A stretch of 64,000 bases of DNA from Ceratotherium simum simum (taxonomy: Eukaryota; Chordata; Mammalia; Perissodactyla; Rhinocerotidae). Below are positions 54,151-64,000 of this stretch, in pieces; position 1 is the stretch's first letter; each line of letters begins with the position of its first letter. Position numbers and translations under genes: made by a program. Where the stretch lies: the NCBI RefSeq assembly GCF_000283155.1, contig NW_004454266.1, positions 3,504,948 through 3,568,947 on the forward strand, given 5' to 3'. The notes beneath the pieces were generated by a model that ran no database searches, was not told where the DNA came from, and saw nothing but the letters and a program-made list of their open reading frames with translations.

Positions 54151-57100
54151 GAAATTACCTTGATGCCCTGGTAGGCTCCAAATATTACACTACCAGGCAA
54201 GCTCTCCCCCGGCACAAAAAGACTCAGAACAAATTAAAATGCTAGGGAATGCATGGTTTTTAAAATCAATTTAAACACAGCCTGAGACAAGGGGAAAGAC
54301 CTGGGGTAAGTTAAGACTTATGATAAAGGTGTAAGGTGACGGACCATGGGTTATATAACATTCAGATATCTTTCTGTTGCACCAGCCTTCCTTGCTGATG
54401 GTGTGGTTATGAATCCCAGACTGCAGGTTTGGGCAAGAAGTTCCACAAATGGAAAGTACCCTTGGCCAATGATAGGCACTTAGTTCATTGAAGAAAGACA
54501 ATTATGCCTGGTCACAGCTATTGCCCACCAATTTGCCTGCCAAATAGCCATGGGTTTTAGTTGTGTATCTTGGGCAAAGAACACCTGGGGCCAGAATGGC
54601 TACCACCAGTGGGTGACTGAATTGAGGTCCCACAAGTCCCAAGTATATTTAATGTATCATGAATATTTAGTGCCTCATGTATCTCATGCATATTTAGTGT
54701 CCAAGCGCATCAAGTATAACTAGTGCCTCATGAATATTACACATCTCTTGGTCCTTTATCCCTCTATTTCCTAACTACTTATCTATACTTATTGCATCAT
54801 ATGAGTTTCATCCATCACATTTGTTTCTCTGTAGCAGAATTAAATCTCTGCAAATAGTATAAGAAATACATATATCAAAATGTTTAGGAAACCAAGATCA
54901 GGGATTTTATCAAATATGATCAGACCCTTAGGTATTTTATAATAAATATTTTAAATTTTATCTTTTGTTCAACTTGGTCTGTTTTAATGACATAGTTGTG
55001 AAAAGGGATAAAGGCCTACTTGTTTTAAGGAAGAAAAATTAGTTCTAAGCCTAGGTTAATAACCAGATTCCTGGGAAAAAGAATTTAGTATAAAATCCAA
55101 TCATTCTTCTGTGTGGTTTTGTAGACAGGGCCAATCAATATGTACCATATATTTTCTACAGAGTCATTATTCTTTAAGTATTCCTGACAACTTATCAGAA
55201 GTCCTTTTAATAGAATATCTTTCTAAAATTTGAGGAATCAGTGTGCAAAAGATAGCAACTGAAAGTATAAATGGCTTTAGTAAAGAAACTTTAGCCACAA
55301 TCAAATCAGTTCATTCAGTCCTAAGTCATTAATTCTTGCTTTGTTGATCTTGGGTTAAATAGCCTGCTTCTAACATGGCTTGGAAAATCTTAAATCAGTT
55401 CTGTGGTAGAGTCCGACAGGTATCTGGTACAGTTATTTATTAAAGTTCTTTGGATGCTTCTTCTGGAAAACTCAATTTCAGATCCGTATTTTGTGTAGCA
55501 GGAGCCTTCAGAGATAAGTGTATGAAAAAACAGTAACCATTTGTTGATGACAAATAAGAATATGTCTGGTTAATTTATTACATTAATCAATATTATCAGT
55601 ATGGAGTAGGATAGAATCCTCTATTTAGGTATAGTGAGGACACTGATAAATCTCCAAAAGCCTTCTGATATATCTCATAAAGTATTTACTATTGTTGTCA
55701 CCAAATGAGAAAGGCATTTATACCTGGGAATAAAATCTGTTGGTAGTTTTGCATCAGTCTTTTATATGAATATAAGTATGTTCTATCCAACTTAAAAAAT
55801 ATAATTGTTAAACATTTATATTACTAACATTTTATCTGATTAACTTAGGGATGTATAGTTTCCTTTTTTGATTTGCCCTCTTTTTCCATATTGCACAATA
55901 TATAACAGAATAGTTCTCACAATTGTATATGGCTAATTACAAATATTGAGTATGTCTTTGCTTATAAAATTAGAGAACAAATATTATGTGTGGCCTAGTG
56001 GCCACTTGGGAAACTACAAAAATAGTTTAGGTATCAGTAACACCTTAATGGTTTTATTATTCAAAATTTGGGGCCTGGATTTAGAAAAGATAATACCTAA
56101 AAGTTTCAAATGTTTCATTACATGAGGCTATGAATGTAAGTCATAGATTTCTAAAGACAAATACTAAAATATTAGCTATAAAAATAGCATTTAAATTAAT
56201 GCAGAAAATACGGATTTTTTTTTTAAGAACTGAGAGATGTCAAAAATATTCAAGAAATCAATGAAAAGCCACAAATAGATAATAGACCCTCAGAAGGTGT
56301 TGAGGAAATGTAATTAAAAACAAAATCTCCCAATCCAGACAACCTCTCCACAAAGGTAATAGAAACAGAAAAGTTTTATTATTGAGTAAGCATTAAACCA
56401 CATTGTGACACGCATCACAGGCAGTCTGCTAAAGAGATTGCAAAGACAGAAAGAAATCTCTCTTTTATACAGCCAAGTGGATACAACCCATTCAAAACAT
56501 GAAGGTTTTGCAACTTGGAGGCATGTGATAGCTGATAGGGCCATCTCCTCCCAGGAAACTGGGAGACAGAGTGTTATCTTCCGTAATGACTATATTTCAA
56601 AGACATGGCTCTAGGGTCCTTGAGGAAACATTCCTGAGTTGGGAGAATGGCTAGATGCTTATTTAGCATTTCATTTTACAAAGCAAGTCTAGGGGAGGCA
56701 AGAGAATTTTTAAAATTTTTAACTTTAGCTTTAACATATATAAATCTGGTCATTGTTTCCTCTTTTTATATACATGTGGATAATTGCTGCTTTAGTCTGT
56801 GTATCTGCATCACTCAAGGTTTCCACCAACACCCAAGTTTTCACCTTTGAGTTTCTTTCTATAGTTTCTAAGACTTCCTCTGGGAGAATGTTAAAACCTC
56901 CTTTGAGTTGAGGCCTAGATTTATTTCCTTTTTTGATTCCTTTTCCACTCTATATCAAGGGTCTCTTTTTAGTAGCCCTCCTGGGTTAGAAGCCTGCCTT
57001 GTAATGCAACCTCATTTCTCTCATAATTTAGTTGAGATCCATTTTAATTGCACCCCACCCTCACCAATTGTTCTATGGTATATTACTTAAGTTAGCACAT

Positions 57101-57725
57101 AAGAACTCTACCAGCCTTCCATACTGATGAGTGCTAACTGGGATTGGAGCAAGGGGCCAATGACACACTTGGTCTATCAGAGAAGAGACCTGAAAAGGTA
57201 AGTATGGCTGGTCACAATTGCAGCTCTCCAATCAGCCTATTGAACAGCCGTGAGTTTTGTTTCTTGAAGAGAGAACGTATGTTGCCAATAGGTGTCACCA
57301 AATTGCCGGTCAAGTTTTAAGGCCTCATGTATACTGAATGGGCCACGTCTCACAAATTAGCGCTGAGGTGCCAGGTGTACTTCCTTCATTCCTTCCATCC
57401 CTAACACATACACTATCTTATTTACAAATCAGAGAATGCCATTCTGCTCAAAATTCTCAAACCCTATGTATTTGGATGTTTCTTTCCAAGTCCTGTCACA
57501 CCACGCCTATCAAAATGGAAACACTCCGTTCCAGTAGGGTTACCAGCTAAACTACGGAAAAGCCAAATTAAATTCAATACAACCATGTTGAAACCACTGC
57601 AAACTTTCCGTCTCTCACTAATCCAAGAATGGATTGAGTTCTCCTAGAAAGATTTAAGGATAGAAAGTAAAAATAAAACCAGCTAATTAAGAGTATGAAA
57701 CCAGATCAAGCGCAAAAACAAAAAG
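54151..57725. other. intergenic between the convergent H4 genes, unclassified
   Basis: Two segments, about 54300-54660 and 57110-57360, look related (both contain GGCCAATGA, CTGGTCACA, AGCCRTGRGTTTT), so they may be copies of one unnamed repeat. The rest is AT-rich without a gene I recognise. Confidence 0.4.
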
Positions 57726-57765
57726 GCCAAACCAGCATTACTGCTCCTCAGGTGAAAGAGTAGGG

Positions 57766-57781
57766 GGCCCTGAGAAGGGCC
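57766..57781 (-). terminator. histone 3' stem-loop of H4C11
   Basis: Minus-strand GGCCCTTCTCAGGGCC, same variant as H4C12. Confidence 0.96.
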
Positions 57782-57821
57782 TTTTGTTTTCCTAAGGGAA
57801 CGGAGACAAAAGCGCCAACAC

Positions 57822-58382
<561 letters not shown>

Positions 58383-58599
58383 AAACTTAGAAAATTTACA
58401 TAGAGAAAATGAAAAAACTGATTGCATAATACTCCAACATAAGCATCTTCTATGATATATTTTAAAATTTCTAGTATTTAACAATAATGTGCTTTCTAAT
58501 TTTTTTTCTATTTTAAAGGAGATCTAAGTTGTCCTAGTGAGAGTCTGAGCTCCCTGAAGCAGAAAGGTGGAGAGGAAAGGGAGCTGTTTTAGGAATCAG
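58383..58599. other. intergenic, no feature recognised
   Basis: AT-rich; nothing supported. Confidence 0.35.
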
Positions 58600-58740
58600 A
58601 AGACACAATTTCTAGTTCCATTCTGTCAAGCACAACCTGTGTGGTCTTAGACAAATCACTTAGTTTCTCTGAACCTCTAGCTCCACCCGGAAAATGGAGA
58701 TAGTTATATCTGTCTGCCTTTCATTAAGACCTATAGAAAA
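58600..58740 (-). mobile_element. MIR SINE, probable
   Basis: TGTGTGGTCTTAGACAAATC, TAGTTTCTCTGAACCTC and GGAAAATGGAGATAGTTA in reversed MIR order. Confidence 0.65.
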
Positions 58741-59804
58741 ATGTCTCATTTTGTTAAGATTGGTTAAGATTCTTCTTGGGGCAAGCAACAAAAATCAACT
58801 CTGGCTCGCTTAGATTAAAAACAAACAAAAAGGATGCTGGGATACAGTTTGCTCAAAAGGATGCTAAGGAAGAAGTTTAACAATCAAGCCTCCAGAAGAG
58901 CATGTTCCAGGACAGCTCCAGGGGTTTCACAGACAGGGGCTGCTCTGCCATCACTGTGACTCAAACCTTCAGCATCTCCCAGTCTGTCACTCTAAAATTC
59001 CAAATTCTGGGAGACAGAATCTGATTAGCCCAGACTGGGTCTATTCTCTACTCTTGCATCAATCAGTATATCTAAGGCAGCATCATATAGTAATGAAATG
59101 ACTTCTGGGTGTCCCTCCCTGTGTATGGGAGGCAGTTCCCAAAGAAGGGGTGATTGCTGTGATCTGAGTAGTTACCCCGAGAGGTTCCTACTACACCAAT
59201 ACTTTACAAACAAAAATAGCCTCTCACTTCTGAGTTCCCCTTAGTGGTTAGCATAATTGTGAACAAATAATGAGCCTTTCATACTTGATTAAACTGATTT
59301 AAAAAAGTTTATTCTGGCAGAAGTGGTCAAGTAGATTGAAGCCAGAGGGATTGCAGGCCTGGTGATTTAGCTAAGAGGCCCTGCCTTCATCCACATGTGA
59401 GGTGTATGGCTGCAGGAATGGACAATCAGGAACTGTGCAGAGCAAGGAGTAGCTATTGCCGTGATTGATTGGATGTGGGAAGTGAATAAAGGAGAAAAAA
59501 AGTCATAAACCATCTTTTTAATGAGCCCTGGGAAAGGGCACCATTGACAGCAATTGAAGGCTGGGAAGATTCCTGAGAGACAGAATCTGATTGACCTTGA
59601 TGTCTACTCCTGGACAGATGAGCTGTGACTAGCAGGACAGAACGACTTAGCAGAAACATGGCTGTGAGGTGCCCATTCCTGTGGGCCGGGGGCAGTTTCC
59701 AGAGAGGCTGGGTGGACAATCCAAGGCTGGTGGAAGAGGAACCCCTGCATTCTCTCTTCAGCCCTGTGCGCCAGGAGGTCTTTGTCACCATCACTGACCT
59801 CAGC
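58741..59804. other. unclassified interspersed repeat, no gene
   Basis: Segments near 59005 and 59575 share GGGAGACAGAATCTGATT-like text followed by similar sequence, suggesting a repeated unit. I cannot name it. No intact gene. Confidence 0.4.
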
Positions 59805-59870
59805 AAAAAAAAAAATAAATAAAATAAAAAAAATAAAAAATAAAGGAGATCTATACATAAAAAAAAACAT
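59805..59870. repeat. A-rich tail (AAAT/AAAAT)n
   Basis: Long A-rich tract with interspersed T, like the tail of a retroposed element inserted on the plus strand. Confidence 0.8.
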
Positions 59871-60095
59871 TTACTTTCTCCTAAGAGGCTTACATCCTCT
59901 CTCCCCTTTCCATGTGAAAAAGGTATTTAAACCTTAATTCTAAGCAGTCTCTTTGGAGTTATTTGTTTTTCCCTGGATGTCTGTCATGTATACATGTCAA
60001 AAAACTTGTATGTTTTTCTCTTGTTAATCTTTTATTACAGGGGTCTCAGCCAAGAAGTTAGAAGCATAGAGGGAAAATTACTTTTCCTCTCCTAC
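59868..60095 (+). mobile_element. unnamed LTR, copy 5 (5' truncated)
   Basis: Only the 3' half is present: TTCTCTTGTTAATC, GGGGTCTCAGCCAAGAAG, GAGGGAAAATTACTTTTCC, ending CCTACA. Confidence 0.5.
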
Positions 60096-60819
60096 ATAAT
60101 TCACATTTATTCTATTTGCATGTCGTTCAAATAAAGTACTTATAAAAATTTTTATTTTGTTTAAATTTCTAATATATTTGTATAAATCTTTACCTAAAAT
60201 GGCATGTTTTAAAATGACTTCTAAACAGTATCCTATAGCTAAAATATACGTAGGATATAATCACATTAAGATCCTCCTTGAAGGTTCTCCATTTCCCAAC
60301 CTTCAAATATAACCATTATATCAATAAAGAGAATATTTCTTATATAGTTTAAATCAATTATAGTAAGCATAGATAAAAGATATGAAAGAAGAAATTTATA
60401 AAATCAAGAAGCTGCCTAAGCGGGAGGGAAGTTTGTCACTACTTTGGTTAGAAAGACTTCCTGAAAGACTCAGGAAAAGTTTCTTAATCTCCAGCCAAAA
60501 AGAACACCCTGAGTCTTTGCCCTAAACCACTGCCCTTTGCCTAGTGTACCTACCCTTTTCCAAAACAGGAGACCCAAAATTCATTTGAGTATTGCTCTTT
60601 TATTATTCCACAAGAAATTCAAGTCTATTTACCATCTTTACTAGGAATTAGTCTTTTTTAGACAGTTCACAGTCCTAAGACTAACAGCAGAAAACTAGAT
60701 TTTTTTTCTTTTCAAAGAATTTAATCCTTGCTTCAGAATAATCAGCTGTGACATTTGGATTTAAATGAGGTTGTTAACAAACTTGGCAAACTGGAATAGA
60801 ATACACCCAAGCAAATTGA
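60096..60819. other. intergenic, no feature recognised
   Basis: AT-rich; no gene. Confidence 0.35.
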
Positions 60820-61317
60820 GGGCACAAAGATTGCTTGGCCTAAGTGGTGACCCGACAAAGACAGATTAACAGGAGAAAAGCATACAAATTTCATTGAATT
60901 TTCATATGTACATGGTAGCCTTTGCAAGAGAATAAAGACCAAAGAAGTGACCAGACCAGGAAGATTTTACGCCTTTGAGACAAAGAAACAATAAACTTAT
61001 GAAGAATTGACAAGACAAAGAGGTTTGGGCTAGGGGTAGCAAATGGTGAAGAAGTAACAAAGTTTGTTTATACAGCCTTCTGGGCCCTAAATTCCCTGTC
61101 TCTGGTGATAAGGACCGTGTCTCCCTTCCTCCTGGTACAGGGAGGGTACATTTGACATGGGAGATTTATCTCCTGCTTTCAGGGAAGAAGGGTGAGAGGT
61201 GGAGGGCAGTCAGAGTGACCTTCCTGCTTCTGCCATTTTCTCTAACACCTTCAGTTTATAAGATATTCAGTATGCCAAGGCACCATATTTTGGGGTAGCG
61301 CATGCTGAACCCCATCA
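60820..61317 (-). mobile_element. unnamed LTR, copy 6
   Basis: GACAAAGACAGATTAACAGG at the left and CAAGGCACCATATTTTGGGG with an ending CCCCATCA at the right; reversed member of the same family. Confidence 0.6.
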
Positions 61318-61539
61318 GAATGAACAATGGCAAGTCTCTTTTCCTCCCTGGCCCACCTTCCGAAACCCCTTTCTTGAGAACATAAATTGCGCAAGCAAAC
61401 CTGGACATCATTCCAGGCTTGTCCTTCTCCTTCACCACCCCCTGCAAGTCAGTCTGCAGCAAGCCCTAACCTTTCTGCCTCCTTTATCTGTTTATCTCCT
61501 TAAAAAATCTCCTTTTTATCCCCTCCTCCTCCTCTTTCT

Positions 61540-62047
61540 GACTGCTCTCTCTGCCATAGTTCAGACCCTCACCACTGGCTGCTATTTACAACCTCTTCAA
61601 CTTGGATCTCACTCCCTTCCAATTTACTCTCAACTGAGCCATCAGAATAATAAATCTGAATCATACCTTTAACAAGATTTTGAAATCTGCATAGACTCTG
61701 CCTTCCCCTGGTAGATAAACTTTATATCACTTTTCAAGGTGTACAAAGCCCCTTGCTATCACTTCCTGCTTACCTTTCCACATTTATCTCCAGCCATTCC
61801 AGCCTCTAGCAGCTCTAAATGATTCCACCAGCCTACTCTGTGTTCAGACTCCTCAGCCTAGAGCACCCTTCCCCTCCCCCACTACAGGATCCTATCAAAT
61901 TAGGCAGGCTCCATTTTGCTTATTTCTCAGTTTCTGTTTAGTCATTTTCTTAACTGTTTTGCCTGAGGATGCTGGGACTTTCCCATTTCAGGAATATTTC
62001 TTAGCACATATTAGGCATTCAAGAGCAGTTTGCTGAATAAATGTTTA
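61540..62047 (+). mobile_element. L2 LINE fragment
   Basis: AAGGTGTACAAAGCCCC, CTATCACTTCCTGCTTACC, CTCCAGCCATTCCAGCC, CTAGAGCACCCTTCCC and a 3' end GCACATATTAGGC...GCTGAATAAATG, in L2 order. Confidence 0.75.
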
Positions 62048-62845
62048 AGAGTAAAAAATGGTAGACGGATTGAATAAGCAAATTTCGAAGCTTGCCTTAA
62101 GAACAAGCACACTCACCATACTGTACTTTATTTCCTGCAATCTACTCTCCAATTTCTTACTCTTGAGCAAAGATATAACAACAGTTCTGCGGTGGATTTC
62201 CTCCACCAGTAGCCCAACGTAGCCCCCCACACCAGACATGGCTTTTGGCTTCTCCTACCATCTGAGATACCAGGATTTTCTGCCAACACAGAAAGACACA
62301 TTGCTTTACTGGATATATTATTTCAAAGAGAACTGAAGAGGTGGAGAAGGAGAAGAAATTTTGAGCTTTCCAACTCTTCACTCAGCCTGACACAAGAGAA
62401 AGGACTCAGGTTTATTTTTCAAACCATTATTGTCACACAACTAAGTCATTTAATCCCTTTAACCATGCCTATAATTTTACAGGGGAGGATAGGAGGTGGT
62501 GGACCAGGGGCAAACTGTACAGAGAGGTAACTAGGTGAGAAAGGAGAAAGCAGAACACAATCTAAATTATGCTGCCTCATAACAAGTCACTAAGTCTGGT
62601 CAGCACTATTGTTTAAAATCACCTTATCTTCCAACTGTAAAGTTAGAGGTTTTAAAAGTTTACAGGAGGTTGTGGGCCTACTGCAGCTTTAGGAGCAAGC
62701 ACTCAGACACTGACTGTAGAGTTCTGCTGCCTTGTCAAGTGAGACCTAACTTCCGGATCCTGCGCTAATTCCTTACTCCAATTCCAAGGGCAATAATTAG
62801 CATCTATCTATCCGGGGATAAACTGAAAGAAAACCCCGGGAACTG
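62048..62845. other. intergenic, no feature recognised
   Basis: No gene or nameable repeat. Confidence 0.35.
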
Positions 62846-62930
62846 CTGTGACGTTCTGGCTACTAGCAGTACACGGCGGGATTTTCAAATACTTCCACAA
62901 CCCAAAGGGCCGAGGTATGATTTGCATTAT
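62846..62930. promoter_or_regulatory. conserved H2B 3'-flank element with octamer-like site
   Basis: TTCTGGC...GCAGTACACGGCGGG then ATTTTCAAATACT (62855-62893) matches the element duplicated at 3915-4121. About 25 bp further is ATTTGCAT (about 62922-62929). It lies 200-340 bp beyond the 3' end of H2BC14. Role unknown. Confidence 0.5.
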
Positions 62931-63132
62931 TAATTCTTCATTAAGGACACGAAGTTTTTGACATTAAAAGGCAACTGCAACTTAAATGTGCAAAAATATA
63001 CACGAAGAAAGTCCCAAACTTATTTTACCTAGTTTTCCTCACACGTTCCAGAAAGCATAAAAATGGTCATTTATACCTTAAACAGAACAATAGAGCCAAT
63101 AGCGAACAAGCTCTTCCTTGGAAAACGTGGAT

Positions 63133-63148
63133 GGCTCTAAAAAGAGCC
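63133..63148 (-). terminator. histone 3' stem-loop of H2BC14 (loop variant)
   Basis: Minus-strand GGCTCTTTTTAGAGCC: fourth loop base is U instead of C. The stem is intact. Confidence 0.95.
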
Positions 63149-63194
63149 TTTGGGGTGTGGACAAAGACGGACCTGTTGCTCTGCAGCTGATGGC

Positions 63195-64000
<806 letters not shown>

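Overview
The window is mammalian genomic DNA carrying part of the large replication-dependent histone cluster (the HIST1 cluster, human 6p22). Fourteen intronless histone genes are visible: 13 complete and one cut by the right edge. Almost every gene whose 3' end lies in the window has the canonical histone 3' stem-loop in place of a poly(A) signal. The many tRNA-derived SINEs with a GGCCGGCCCC head and duplicated target sites match the equine repetitive element (ERE) family as I know it, so the source is probably a perissodactyl, most likely Equus. That species call is inference from repeats.

Layout: H2B(-)/H2A(+) pair at 4.4-5.5 kb; H3.1(+) at 6.6 kb; H4(+) at 16.3 kb; H3.1(+) at 17.5 kb; H1(+) at 21.3 kb; H2A(-)/H2B(+) pair at 23.1-24.2 kb; H2B(-)/H2A(+) pair at 42.1-43.2 kb; H4(+) at 49.9 kb and H4(-) at 57.8 kb, convergent; H2B(-)/H2A(+) pair at 63.2 kb onward, with the H2A truncated. 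Order, strand and several spacings agree with my recollection of the human block from H2BC17 to H2AC14 read in reverse, so the symbols are assigned by synteny. H1-5 and H2BC15 are also supported by protein sequence.

The genes encode all five histone classes needed in S phase. The four H2A/H2B pairs each use one bidirectional promoter of about 300-330 bp. On the H2A side all four keep one rigid module: CCAAT, 12 bp, TTTTCGCGCYCAG, 7 bp, TATA. On the H2B side three of four carry the octamer ATTTGCAT 24-25 bp from a CCAAT box; H2BC15 has lost it.

The rest is AT-richer sequence full of repeats: about ten ERE SINEs, MaLR-type LTRs, L1, L2 and MIR fragments, hAT-type DNA transposons, six copies of one unnamed LTR family between 46 and 61 kb, a class I solo LTR with intact promoter motifs at 7.7-8.2 kb, and an RPL37A processed pseudogene at 49.2 kb. 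No non-histone gene with a convincing intact reading frame was found. The observations most worth a second look are the fixed H2A promoter architecture, the octamer loss at H2BC15, a short conserved element behind two H2B genes (tandemly duplicated at one), an orphan histone 3' end at 5.9 kb, and promoter-like islands with no gene attached.
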